64,000 bases of DNA from the NCBI RefSeq assembly GCF_963678635.1, contig NC_087071.1, positions 40,503,797 to 40,567,796 on the forward strand, read 5' to 3'. Positions 1 to 11,280 of the stretch are shown here, piece after piece; positions within the stretch are counted from its first letter, which is position 1, and the number at the start of each line of letters is the position of its first letter. The notes beneath the pieces are model-generated. The model was not told the origin of the DNA. It did not search any database and saw nothing but the letters and a program-made list of their open reading frames with translations. The translations under genes were made by a program, and so were the position numbers. The DNA is from Symsagittifera roscoffensis (taxonomy: Eukaryota; Xenacoelomorpha; Acoela; Convolutidae).

Positions 1-114
1 AAAACCGCTCAAACCTCTCAAATCTTGCTTAAAAAACCGCTCAAAAACCGCTCATTTCTTGCGGTGATTTTTGAACGGTTTTTCAAGCAAGATTTGAGCG
101 GTTTTTGAGCGGTC
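1..114. repeat. Near-perfect inverted repeat (hairpin)
   Basis: Two arms of about 53 bases, roughly 2-55 and 60-113, are reverse complements of each other with only a few mismatches around a loop of about 4 bases. The arms are built from the words AAACCGCTC and AAATCTTGCTT and their complements. The element begins at the window edge, so it may extend further left. It could be a small foldback element or the end of a larger inverted repeat; no coding is visible. Confidence 0.8.
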
Positions 115-1128
115 TTATAAATAAAACCGATTAAAACCAACAAAAAGGCCTGGAAACGTAATGTGACCCCGGGTTGACATCCATAAACCGAAAATGCTTA
201 TTTTAAGTTTCCCCACACCGAAAAAGCTTATCATACAATTGCCTGCATCAAATGTATGGAAAAATGCTAATCATACAATTTGCATAAAATCAGATTGCTC
301 GCTGAATATTCACATGCCTCTGGCTATTAAAAAAATTGTTTTGAATATTTTTCTGATAAAAACTACTTATATTTACAAACAAATACTTTTAAATTACAGA
401 AAATTTACTCTAGAAACGCATCATATTGATCTTCGAAAAATCGTTTGAATAATAAACACAAAAAAAGAAAGGCGACACTTAACCCAATTTTGATGGCCCC
501 TCTCTTAATTTTCGGGTTATCTCTGCAAGTCCACGATCCCCTATCCATGCGCTGGGGAGGGGTGAGATTGGAGGAGATGCAAAATTGATGTTGAAAATTG
601 ATGTGCAAAAGTGTCGACTGTTAAAGCAAAAATCGTCGAGCATGCGAGACGATGAAAAACGAATTTCTCCGTACAAAATTTTAGCCAAACACGCTCTGGT
701 CTCAAATCAAAGCTTCAGGTCGACGGAGAATCAGGAAGTGATCCCATAAATGACATCTAAATTGAACCTTGGAACATTTGAGTACCACCCTGATGTTACA
801 AAATGAAATAAAATTTCCTACAGAAAAGTATTTTAACAAAAAAGAGAAAGAAAACAAAAAAGAGGGTGGGAAGTTGTTGATTGAGCGATGCTCGAAAAGA
901 CAATACAGAAAAACAGGAAACATGAAAAAACATTTTACACGAGTTGAGAAAAAATGCCTATCATGCTATTTCAATCTCGCAAAATGAAAAAAAGGTTTAT
1001 CATATCATTTCATAGAACAGAAAAAACAGTATGGAAATTGCATAAAATGAAATTTTGTTGCGAGCAGTTTTCACTTCATTTGGATTGAAGTAACAATCTG
1101 TTTGCTATACTTCTTATCACAAAGATGT
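115..1128. other. AT-rich stretch without a recognisable gene
   Basis: No open frame here looks like a gene; the short frames have low-complexity, AT-driven composition. The stretch contains several copies of the dispersed AATGCTTATCATACAATTT-like motif (near 220-290 and 950-1,015), described separately. Confidence 0.6.
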
Positions 1129-1960
1129 TATGAAAATAGCAAAATTGTGTGCCAAGCTTTTTTCCATAGTATGAAATTGCATGACAAGCATTTTTCCACG
1201 ATTGAAAAACAAAAACCTTTTGTTTTGAAATTTTTTGATTTATCTGAAACAAGAAATTTCTCTCATAAGCAAACCCAGAGTGTAAATGGTAAATACCACG
1301 CAGATAAACTGCATTTGGTAATATTAGCCGTGTAAGTTAATGTTAAATTTTTCGCAAAAAACTATATATCAAAAACGTAAAATTGTTTAAGGCTGAAAAA
1401 AATCGAATTTGAAAAATTCGCTTGTTGAGAATGTTTTTTTTCCATAAATTTATGTTTCTTTCAACAAATAAAAAAAAACTTATTGTGTTTTAAAAAAATA
1501 TTGCTTTTGATTTTTGATTTTTTTGGGTAAAAAAATCAACCTGGACTACGTTATAATAACGAAAAATCAAACTCAGCATGATATATTTTTTGCATTTTTG
1601 AGCACAGATGCAAGTTTGTTAACAAAAAACGAATTAAAAAATTTTTACTTCAAACATTTAACATAAATGAAATTGTATAAAAAGCACTTTTTTTTAATAA
1701 AGGTTTTTTTTATGCTAAAATTGCTCTCATGAAACCAGAACAGCCACCAGTTGGTTTTACTTGAGCTTTGAGCCAATTTGTATGATAAGTTTTCAAAAAT
1801 TGATTAAAAAATAATGAAAAAAATATGATAAAAAAATTTCAAAAAAAATGCTCATCTTACAATTTTTTTCTATGAAAAATGAAAGATAATTTTTTTTTCA
1901 AAGACTCGAAATATGAAATTGTATGATAAGCGTTTTTCCAGTTATACATCAACCTGGAGT
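1129..1960 (+). repeat. Left arm of long imperfect inverted repeat
   Basis: Blocks of this arm are found reverse-complemented in 5,340-6,530, in the opposite order. Clear anchors are a block with ACCACGCAGATAAACTGCAT near 1,297 (partner near 6,180), CCTGGACTACGTTATAA near 1,541 (partner near 5,915) and ATGAAAATAGCAAAAT near 1,130 (partner near 6,500). Identity between anchors is moderate and there are indels, so the repeat is old or was never perfect. The centre of symmetry lies near 3,750-3,820, within or close to the Kunitz-like gene. Confidence 0.7.
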
Positions 1961-3189
1961 GGTGTGCATACCCGGCTGGGCCCATGCAGATCAAAAGTTG
2001 AGCCCCATAGGAGCAGAGTTTCGCAAAAATTGGTCCTAATAAAAAAACATCCCGAGCTTATATATTTTTCGAAAGTCGGAACAAGAGAGCATGCAAAGCT
2101 GCAAAGTCCTCGTAAAGACTACTAATATTTGTAATATCTCAACCTCTGTAATTTTTTCCATATCAAACTGTAGTCACTTTACAGATTAAGCGCGTACTTA
2201 TCAGGACTGTTTGTATCAGGGAGAATACGTGACTTCTCTGCAGGTTCTTCGTGTAAAATTATCCTACCTGATCTTACAAAAAATGAACTCTTGAGAAAAG
2301 GACAAATCTGAACAGTTTGAGCTGATTGATTTAATTGCGCTGCATTCTGTTAGACAAAAAATATGCAAGTATCTCAAAAAACTTGGTCGTGATATTTAGC
2401 AAATCAAACAACTTTTTGACCATCATAATAAAAAAATATATTGTGTCAATCGTGTCTCTATGACATTTAGTTCCTCTATAGACAAACATTTATTAAGTTC
2501 TCAAAAAACATTCCCAACCCGGCTAAGTCTTCAATTTTATGGCCAGAGTAATTTTACCATCTTAGTCCAAGTGCTCGATTTATGTTTCGACATTGAAAAC
2601 TAAGCAAGTGCAGTTTTTTTGACTGAAGTTCCACGGTTGAGAAACAATATTAAGTCGAGCACAAAGTCAAATCATACTCGATTTCTGTCCCGAAAATCGA
2701 TACATCGGTCGAGCAGAGCCGCAGCACAAGTCGAACACAACCTGATTTTTTCAAAGTTGGAAAATCGAAATTAATTTCGGCTCTTTTTCCTTTCCCCCCC
2801 CCCCCCCCCACCTCACATGAGCATCAATTTTATGGTCTAACGAGTGGTTTTACAAAGTTAATTATGAAGACCAAATACGTTTGTCATGGCCTAATTTATT
2901 TGCATGTTTTCATGACAATCGGACGGTGCGAACAGTAATTTTAATTATAAAAAATTGCAGGTGGGGGGGGGGGGGAGGAAAAAGAGCCTTAATTTCAACT
3001 TGGAAACTGAACAAAAACGAATCTACTCAAAAAAGACCTCCGACAGAAACTTGCAACCAGCAAAATTCAATTGAGGAGATTCGCTTGCCGGAAAACTAAA
3101 AACGGCAGAGGAAGCCCTTTAATTTTTCAATTTCATAGGGTTCTTGCGGCAAGAAAAAATATTCTACAGACAAATAGATGGATTAAAAA
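1961..3189. other. Non-coding stretch with C and G homopolymer tracts
   Basis: I see no gene. The stretch has a run of about 16 C at 2,794-2,809 and a run of about 13 G at 2,963-2,975, which are mutually complementary and about 150 bases apart. The remaining sequence is AT-rich with no convincing open frame. Confidence 0.6.
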
Positions 3190-3530
3190 AGTTTGAATCC
3201 TTTATTTTGTCGATTAAATTGAGACAGTCGGAATATACCAACTTTTGGTCAAGAAAGCCGAAATATAGCAATACAGTCAATCGAACAAAATTTTTATATG
3301 GCGGTCGAGACAGTTGAGAAAGCCTAAACACATTGAATTTTAGTCAACAAAGTCAAAGCATAACTGAATTGGGTCAAACAAAGTCGAACACTTTTTTAAT
3401 GAGTCGAGAGAGTCGAAAAATGCCAAAAACTGATCGATAGAGTCGAAACATACCTAAATGTAGTCAACAAAGTCAAATTTTGTCGAGGCGGTAGAAAATT
3501 AACAGGTTTTTGGTCAAAAAAGTTGAAAAA
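3190..3530. repeat. Degenerate tandem repeat of AGTCGAAACATA-type words
   Basis: Words such as AGTCGAAACATACC, AGTCAACAAAGTC and GGTCAAAAAAGT recur at roughly 30-35 base spacing across about 340 bases, strongly diverged. A similar CGAGCACAAGTC word occurs near 2,570-2,740. It appears to be an old decayed minisatellite; nothing coding is seen. Confidence 0.5.
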
Positions 3531-3727
3531 TGAATCGTAAACTTCGACCCGGGAAGGGAAAAATGTTTTAATGAAAATCTTTTGTTTTGATATTTTTCAA
3601 TTCCAATTTAAATATTTAGCTAATCATTAGTTAGTCGAAAGACGTTGAGACATATGACGCATAAGTTGGATGCAAAATAGGTTGCAATAAAAGATAAAAC
3701 ACTCTCTCCATTAATAAGTGTTTTTAC

Positions 3728-3955
3728 GCATTCATCAGCGCATTTTTCATAAGTATCGTATAAATTCTGCCTTTCTGGTTTGTCACAGACAGCTTCCAAA
3801 CACTCGTTTTCAGTATTGTTGTAGATCCAGACGTCTTCTGATAAACACTGGGCTTGGGTTCCATTGTACTCACAGGGCTCGTCAATGACGTATGAGTTAT
3901 CTCCAACACAGCAAACTGAGTCCATAATAATGAGAAACAAAATTAAGAAAAACAT
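3728..3955 (-). CDS. Secreted Kunitz-type six-cysteine protein, single visible exon
   Basis: The ATG at 3,955-3,953 opens with a hydrophobic signal peptide (residues 1-18, rich in F, L and I, ending near CCVG). A short mature domain follows with cysteines at residues 28, 37, 52, 57, 72 and 76. The spacing is 8-14-4-14-3. The canonical Kunitz/BPTI spacing is 8-15-7-12-3, so the first half and the final CxxxC fit while the middle is altered. Residues WIYNN before the third cysteine match the aromatic-asparagine stretch typical of the fold. Two N-glycosylation sequons are present (NGT, NNT). The sixth cysteine codon ends exactly at a possible splice donor (GTAAAA at 3,727); read without splicing, the frame runs on to a stop at 3,620. 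Kunitz proteins usually inhibit serine proteases or block channels; the target here is unknown. The assignment rests on spacing only. Confidence 0.6.
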
Positions 3956-3975
3956 GCGCAATAAAATAAGTCTTG

Positions 3976-4135
3976 ATTTGTGGATAGTTTTGATTGGTTT
4001 AAGTCTGGTTTTGTTGATAGTTTTGATTGGTTTAAGTCTGGTTTTGTTGATAGTTTTGATTGGTTTAAGTCTGGATTTGTTGATAATTTTGATTGGTTTA
4101 AGTCTGGTTTTGCTGATAGTTTTGATTGGTTGATG
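3976..4135. repeat. 33-bp tandem repeat, about 4.5 copies
   Basis: A 33-base unit of the form (T)TTTGTTGATAG followed by TTTTGATTGGTTTAAGTCTGG is repeated head to tail with few differences. Because 33 is divisible by three, long open frames appear on both strands across it, but these look like by-products. On the minus strand the array lies just before the start codon of the Kunitz-like gene, in its 5' UTR or promoter region. Confidence 0.85.
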
Positions 4136-4208
4136 GAGACAATTTTGGGTAGTCGCTTGGAATCTCAATCCAGATCTCCGTTTTCATACGAGGATCATTG
4201 ATAAGTCC

Positions 4209-4231
4209 ACTGACAAGCATTGATTTTTATA
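4209..4231 (-). promoter_or_regulatory. Possible core promoter (TATA and TCAGT initiator) for the Kunitz-like gene
   Basis: On the minus strand TATAAAAA (4,231-4,224) is followed by TCAGT (4,213-4,209), an arthropod-type initiator. The spacing of about 20 bases from TATA to the initiator is shorter than the usual 25-30. If used, the transcript would include two short upstream open frames and the 33-bp repeats before the Kunitz start. In such AT-rich sequence this could be chance. Confidence 0.25.
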
Positions 4232-5025
4232 GAGCACAAATTTCTCTGTAAGTTGGAAGTCAAGAGTCATTTTTTTGGCAATCATACTAAGAAAGAAAGT
4301 AACGCAATCAAACATTTCGTTGGACTTTTTAAATCTCTAGAGAAAGCGTTTTAGCTCAAAAATGTTCCGTGTTGCATGTGGAATCAGCAAATTTTGGCCG
4401 CAGCCAAAAATTTTAAAGCGGATAGAAATTGCTTTAATTTCATTTTTAAGAGTTGAAAACCTTCTTCAGACTTTCGATTTTTGAATTTTTCTGCTTTTAC
4501 TAATAAGTTAATAAGTACGTATAAATTATAGCTGCTTTTGTCTACAATGCATTTTTCTATCGCTAATTTGTGCGCACAATCAAAATTTTAGAAATAGTAA
4601 GAAAAGTAGAGTTCACAAAATAGCTTGAATCATTATTTGTTTGGGATAAGAAAACTCCACGGGGTATTGTCTTTTTTTAAATTATCAAAATAATAAGTTG
4701 GGTGTATAAAAGTCTGAAGGCGAAACCAATATCATAATTACATCTCGTTCAATTATAGTAGGTAGTTCAAGATTTTACAGCCTTTGTCGGAATAAAGTTA
4801 TAAGTTACGTTACTTTTTGCTTCAGTACATTTGGAAACTTGTTAACAAAAATTCTAAAGCAGTTTCTGCTACAATTAGATTCGGTGCGTTAGGAAAAGTC
4901 AAAATAATATCTGCAGTAAATTCGAGTTTTGGTTTTTAAAAAGACTTGTTTACAAAAGTAATATTCGGAATTGAGCTAAGCTTCGTTATAACAAAAAGCT
5001 AAGCGTATACTTCCATGGAAAATTT
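4232..5025. other. AT-rich stretch, nothing recognised
   Basis: No open frame, RNA gene or element could be supported here. Confidence 0.5.
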
Positions 5026-5229
5026 CATCATTACGAGGCCAAACTGAGCACTGGATAGGTGCACAACTTGGTGTCTGTATGTTCCTGGTTTCCAGAGACA
5101 AGTTTTTAAACATATTAAAACTTTGTCGGAACAAAAAAAAATGAAGGAACAAAAGAAGAGCAAAGGGAGCGTCCTTGTTGCGGAATCCGCTTCATTTCAT
5201 AAAATGCACAGTTTGGCCTCGTGCTGATG
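5026..5229. mobile_element. Small inverted-repeat element (MITE-like), copy 1
   Basis: About 204 bases are bounded by 21-base terminal inverted repeats. The left end reads CATCATTACGAGGCCAAACTG and the right end is its complement with two mismatches. The same ends and similar subterminal sequence bound a second copy at 49,077-49,473 inside the giant LTR element, which supports a mobile non-autonomous family. The short internal frames are not convincing. The superfamily cannot be assigned, because the target-site duplication is not clear. Confidence 0.7.
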
Positions 5230-5339
5230 AAAAGAAATAATTAACATTTTAAATTTTTTAAACTACTGTAGTAACGTTTTTGATAATTTTTGATTGCTTT
5301 TTATGGTAGTGGATAAAATAAGCACAGCCTCAGATTTTT

Positions 5340-6530
5340 TCTCTCCTATAATCTCCCGGGTCGACCTGCATAGAAAAAAATGCTTATCATCCAGTTTCAT
5401 TTATAAAATCTATGGAAAAACTGCCTATCACACAAAACTCATACAAAATATAAAAATTTTTGAAAATTTTGTTTGAAATTTTTTGGTCTAATTGCTTCTT
5501 TTGAAGCTTTCTGGTCAGTAAAAAAATGATTTAAATTTTTCGATAAAAAATGCGTTTCATACAATTTTCATGAACGAAAATTATAAGATATTCATTTTGT
5601 CATAGAAAAAATACCTTTTTCAACAATCACCAAAAAACGTGTCAGTGTAACTTTAAATAGATTTAAATAGTTATATCTAAGATAGAGGGTATTTTGACAA
5701 TCAAAAACATAATTTTAATTTCCGTCGGAAAAAATGCTTATCATATAGTTTTCATATATAAAAATTGTATGATATGCATTTTTCTTCATAAACAAAAACA
5801 AAAATGTGAGATAAAAAAATTTTATTGCCTTTTTTGCTTGCAAACCTGCTATTGCGCTAAAACACAAATTTTACAAAAAAAAATTTTGCAAATAAAATTT
5901 GATTTTTTGTGTTTATAACGTAGTCCAGGATGAGTTTTCCAACCAAAAAGTCCAAAAGTTACAAAAAAGTGTTTTTTTTTGTTAACACGATTATTATTTT
6001 TTGTTTCATTTGCTTTGATAAAAATGAATTTTTAAATAAATAAGCATTTTTATCTCAGCCACCAAATTTTTCAAACTAAAATTTATCTAGCCATTTACAA
6101 AAAATTTCTTTTTTGGTATATAATTCCATCTGAAAGTGTTAAAATTAACTTTCATGGCTAAAATCACTAAATGCAGTTTATCTGCGTGGTAACTGCCAGT
6201 TGCACTCTAGGTTTTCTTATGACAAAAAATCCTTGGTTAGTGTTTCGGTTGAAACTCAAAATTTCGATAAAAAAACTTGTTGTATTTTCTTTTATAGAAA
6301 AATTGCATATCATACTATTTCATAGTATGGAAAAAATGATTATCATACAATTTCATAGTATGGAAAAAGTGCTCATCATGCTGTTTTCACCTAATTTTGG
6401 GGAAGAAAAGACTGATGAAAAAGCTTAATCTTTAATTCCATAGTATGGAAAATATGCTTGTTACAAATTTTCATAGTTTGGAAAAAATGCTTATTTTGCT
6501 ATTTTCATACACTAGGTTTTGCTCTATGAA
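5340..6530 (-). repeat. Right arm of long imperfect inverted repeat
   Basis: This is the reverse-complement partner of 1,129-1,960; see that entry for the anchor blocks. The arm is somewhat longer than its partner, apparently because the AATGCTTATCATAC motif and the CCATAGTATGG palindrome are expanded near 6,290-6,480. Confidence 0.7.
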
Positions 6531-8649
6531 ATTGTATGAAATTATATGATAAGCAGTTTTTGTCAAACCCTGGCTTGTTTTCAATGACCAATGCGAACAA
6601 GAACTACTTCGATTTTCCTTGAAAATTTTCAATGGATCGAAAACAAATGACCAGAGCTACTCTCAATAAAAGAATGCTTGGACTTTTTTCAAGTTCGAAT
6701 GCTTGTACTTTCTCGCCTGGAATAGGTTTTGAACCGTAACAAACTCTTCAAGAATAAGCAGGAAAAAAAATATTCTTCAATGTAAGCATTCATAGCAAGG
6801 AAATTGAATTGAGCAGTCGTAGTTTTTATGTACCTCGGCTTTTTCTTAGATATAAATTATTTAGTGTTGATGAGGAAATCGGGCGTTTCAGAACCGGATT
6901 CAAGTCTTAAAAATCAAATACTCATTTCTAATTTTATCGAGAGTGGCGCTGATTATATAATCTAGCGCTGAGTCCAATTGAAAATGACACATTTTTGCTG
7001 AATTGAAGTAATAAAATTTTTAACAAGCCTCAAAGTTTTTCAAAAATTCTAAGATAGCTTCAAAAAAGTTAAAAGAATGATTTGACTATTTTTTGTTTCA
7101 TAAAATTTGTTTATTGAATTGCATGAAAAGCTTACTATCGTTTGCTTGCAGGTTACTATCCCCAGCTTGGCGTAAAAAAGCTAAAATACAATTTCGAATG
7201 ATGGCCTTAAGGAAAGATAATTTACAAGTGAGACAAAGTTTTTGCTTTTTAATCGTATTGTTTCATTGTATTCGATAACCACGAAACAAAAATGAATGAG
7301 CACACACCAGCGCGAAAATGTAAGATGATAGATACCTTTCTAATCTGAAATAATATACTGATGCGTTTATTTTTTCGGATTCGAATTTGCTCAGTTGCTT
7401 TACGTTACTTTTCCAGTGTATGTGTAACTATGTTTTTCTCTATTTTCTAATAAAATCTCATGATGGTCTTGTAGGTCTCTTGAAAAATCTTGACATTTCT
7501 AAACATTCTCCAGAAATGAGAAAAAAATTTTCAAAATAGTTGCAGCTTTTTTTTAATCTCTGGCGCTATTTTTTGCAACACCAAAATTTAAAAAAAGTTT
7601 TTCAACAAAACGGGAAAATAGACGTTTGTTATAGTATAAAAACTGTTTTAGTTGACACAAAGCACAAATTTTTTTTTTCTAGAACTTCTAATTTTGAGGA
7701 CCAATTTGTATACCATTCAAATCAAAGTTTTACAATGTTTTTTACAATGAGGGATTGCAAAATATATGACAACCCTCTCTGAGTGTCACAGTTTTTGTTT
7801 TGGAGCAATTTTTTTTCCGATTTCTTACAGATTGTAAAGATTTTTTTTGCGAGAGTGAAAAAATCCGAGTACACTTTTTGCCCAATTGCCTTCATTCAAT
7901 TGAATGCCAATACTCGAAATATCTGCCCTGATCAAAAACAGCAGAAATTTCTAACAGTCGCACTCAAATTAACTTCACTAATTGCAACCATCCCTATGCT
8001 CGGACCCGTACTTATCATCAAAAATAAATCAACATTCAATCATGTGCAGGTCCAATATTAATACTAGTTAAGATAAGTTCAATGAATAAGTCTGGCATTT
8101 GAATTTTTTTTTAAATAAATCTGCAGTTTTCCCTAACCAGCATCTTTGTAATCATTTCATGTGAACTGAACAATTAGTAACGAACCAAGTGTTGAATAAC
8201 AAAAACTAATGGAACATTTTTTTCCATGGGTTGTCAGTCTTTATTCTTAAAAAAAATCAAATGATGTGCCTCTCAAGTGCAATTTTATTTATAAACTAAT
8301 GTCTCTCAAGCGCGCTATATGAAACTATTTTTTGAACAACGTATATGTTTAAATATTTCTAAAAAAAGTTCCATGTCAACTGATTTTATTGGGCCTGTTT
8401 TCGATTAAGGGAAAAAATTAATTAACCAAACACTAAGGGAAACACTTGTGAAAACCATTGGCAAAAACACAATTTTCGGCTTCTCGGAAATTTGGTGGTT
8501 CAATGAGTTAAACGGCTGGCTTCTGTGGACTCTTGATAGTACAAATAATAAAAAAATAACAATTTGATTTGAAAGCCAGTAAAAATGTGAAAGCCTAGCA
8601 AAAAGTCTATGGAATCCTGCAAAAAACCAATGGAAGCCAGCAAAAAATC
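6531..8649. other. AT-rich stretch without a recognisable gene
   Basis: Short open frames occur (for example at 7,540-7,782 and 7,783-8,061 on the plus strand) but have no recognisable domain, no paralogue in the window and AT-driven composition. I call nothing here. Confidence 0.5.
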
Positions 8650-11280
8650 TAGTGGTGGGTTATGCTCCTTGTACCCAAAATACTCACTCAAAAACTACTG
8701 TAAAATCTAAACCTTCTTCAAAAAAAAAATCCTAGCATCTGGGTTGAAATCAAAAAATTTAAACATAAAAACGAACAAAAAACGCTTTAGAATAAATCAT
8801 AAAATTCGTGTAAAACAATTAATTTTGAATTCTTTGATCAACGTGCTGAGTTAATTGACTATGCGCAATCCTTCAATTTCCATTTACACTCAATGAGTGA
8901 TCACAATTTGAATAATACCTTAAGGCAGACGAGAAAGAATCTCCTTATACAATCTTTGTTCCTTACAATCGTAATTTTATTAACAAAACAAAACCCACCC
9001 ATCCTGAAACCCTAATTCTTTATATCATTACTGGTCTATCCTAAAAAGATCAATCAAATAAATCAATTGTTTTTAGTCCATCCATCACAGTAAAACACTA
9101 AGCGACAATTTCTGTATTGCAAAAAATCTTCCCGCTAAAACTATACCAATTAAAAGCAAAAAAAAATTAACTCAGAAGGAGAAAATAAACCAAACATCTC
9201 AAGAATCAACAAGAAAATTTTTTTACAGGCAAAATGATCTGGCAGGCAACAATTTTCACCAATAATGTTGTACTAAATAATTAGAAGTGTGCCCCGCAAA
9301 AAGCAACCTTTATCCGTAACGAGAAAGCAAGAGTGAACTTTTAGGATGAAAAATTCATATCGCAACTTTACCGCTCAAAAAAGCTAGGCGTGAAAAAAGC
9401 AATATTATCAAAAACTTTAGAAACAAATCAGCAAATCATATTTATCTTCTAGGAAATTCCTTCGGTGAAATAATTACAAACAGTTCAAAAATGGCAAATC
9501 TGCTCAACTACAAGATTTCAACTTTAGATTGTTTTTTTTTTGATAATGTTAGGATAACCCAGCGCTTTTTGTTCAAAGATGACTGAAACGTGAATAGCAA
9601 AATGAGTTTTCATTCAGATTTTTTCTTACAATCGCTGAGTTTAAAATAAAAATCTTAAACTTATTTATAGACTGCCATCGGGGCTCTCTGACTTTCTAGC
9701 TTGAGCACTAAAAGACCTTTGCAATAAAAAAAAACGCATATCTTACTTTCTTTTCAATGCACATCTGAAAAATAAAAATTTTCTCCGATATGTTTAAAGA
9801 AGTCAATATCACAAAACTATCTGAAAAAATAATCCAGAACTACCAGAAAACTACAGGCTATTCGAAATAACATGTGCATTGTCAAAAGTAATTTTAAGAA
9901 AATTCTATCCAAGCAATTAAATAGCAAAACCTGTTACGCAACACGCAATTTTCTTTTAAAACATTCTCTTCAATGATGCAAAATTAATCTGCGGTCAATC
10001 TTTCAGAAAATTGCTAGCAATAAACTTGATGCTTGCTCATTATTAGATCATTCCAAAGCATTCGACACTATTGATTATAAGCTTAAAAATTTAAAACTTA
10101 AAACTCAATTCATATTATAACATGTTCATCAGCGACTGGCAACAAGAAACAATTTTCAACAACATTGAATCAGATTGGATATCAATGCATCAAGGTGTCC
10201 CTCAAGGCACTGTTTTGGAACCCCTTATTTTTATTTTGTATATCAACAACTTAAAAAAACAATAGCATAGTTCGTGCAAAAGAGAACATTATGCCGATGA
10301 CTACTCTGCAAAAATCAAAATGCTGATTTCACTATAAAAAAAAGAATGACAAGTTAGTTGCAAAAATTTATCAAACTAATTTTATTAATTTAATACATCT
10401 GAACACCAAAAAAATGAAACTTATCATTTTCAGCAGAAAACTTTTGCAAAGCCATGAAAACAATCAAATACAAAAGACAAAAACTTCATTGAAGTAAAAA
10501 GTAAGGTCGAATACCTCAGAGTGGTATTAGATCAACTTCTAGCGTTCAAGAGGAAGTTGAAACAATTCTAAGAAAAATGGCCCGCGGAATTAAAATACTG
10601 CAATCAACCCTTGAAACCTTTCCCATCGAAACTAACCTATTGATCATGAACGCACTAGTTATAGGCCATCCTCATTATTCGTACGTACTTGTGGGTGGAA
10701 TATCAGCAAGTTTATCAATTTCCAAAAAAAAACAGAGATGTGCCTTAAAAAGCTATTGCAATCATGTTTATTTGACTCAGCGTCTTTTTTAAATTTGAAG
10801 TATCAAATATAGCTTATACCCATGTTTTTTGATTGGAAACAAATATGCCATTTTTGGAAAATAAAAACAAACTGTTACCTCTCTCTTCAAAAACTCAAAA
10901 CGAAAACAAAATACCACACAGACACAAATTTGCGAGTCAAAAATTTTTACTTCGTAAAAAGATATAACGGAGAGATCATAGAAGTATCGTTTTTTAAATG
11001 ATTAGTAATGAGAAGAAATTTGTTTTTAGATGATACAGGTAACTCATGGGATATACTAACTTACTGGCGAGCGAAAAATTAATCGAAAAATTACTTTTTT
11101 TTTTCTACGGTACATCAGCGGCAGTCTATGGTAAGTTATCCATTTTTTTGTTCGTTGATCTATGCTAAAAAATTTAAATTGATACCTTGTTAGTATTATA
11201 AAATTAATTTCATTTTAATTTCATTAATATCTGACATATTTGCAAGTTTGAAACTAGTTTTGATTTGCAATTTAAAATTT
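8650..11280 (+). mobile_element. CR1/jockey-like LINE fragment, copy 1 (decayed)
   Basis: Short plus-strand pieces match the reverse transcriptase of non-LTR retrotransposons. Near 10,030-10,080 is SLLDHSKAFDTIDYK (palm motif A type). Near 10,185-10,260 is a block with HQGVPQGTV followed by FILYINNL. Near 10,285 is a YADD-like block. Near 10,577-10,690 is a piece with the typical C-terminal signature (MARGIKILQ, then LLIMNALVIGHPHYS). The frames are interrupted by many stops and shifts, so it is dead. Flanking non-coding sequence (8,820-9,000 and 11,040-11,280) aligns to the later copies at 16,100, 20,280, 24,440 and 35,480-35,830, which fixes the family. It lacks the solo-LTR-like insert seen in the other copies. 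Confidence 0.75.

Larger units (their letters stand above)
190..6560. repeat. Dispersed AATGCTTATCATACAATTT-like short repeat, both orientations
   Basis: A word close to AAAATGCTTATCATACAATTT, often beside the palindrome CCATAGTATGG, recurs many times in both orientations. Examples lie near 225, 265, 955, 1,000, 1,165, 1,910, 5,385, 5,550, 5,735, 6,300, 6,335, 6,365, 6,445 and 6,540. It is densest in the two arms of the long inverted repeat and is absent from the LINE and LTR regions to the right. It reads as a local satellite-like or foldback-element repeat, not as coding sequence. Confidence 0.65.

Noticed and set aside
3956-4168. N-terminal extension of the Kunitz-like frame with LKPIKTINKTR repeats
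   Set aside because: It opens at a TTG, not an ATG, and is made of the 33-bp tandem repeats. The ATG at 3,955 directly precedes a good signal peptide, so the extension was dropped.
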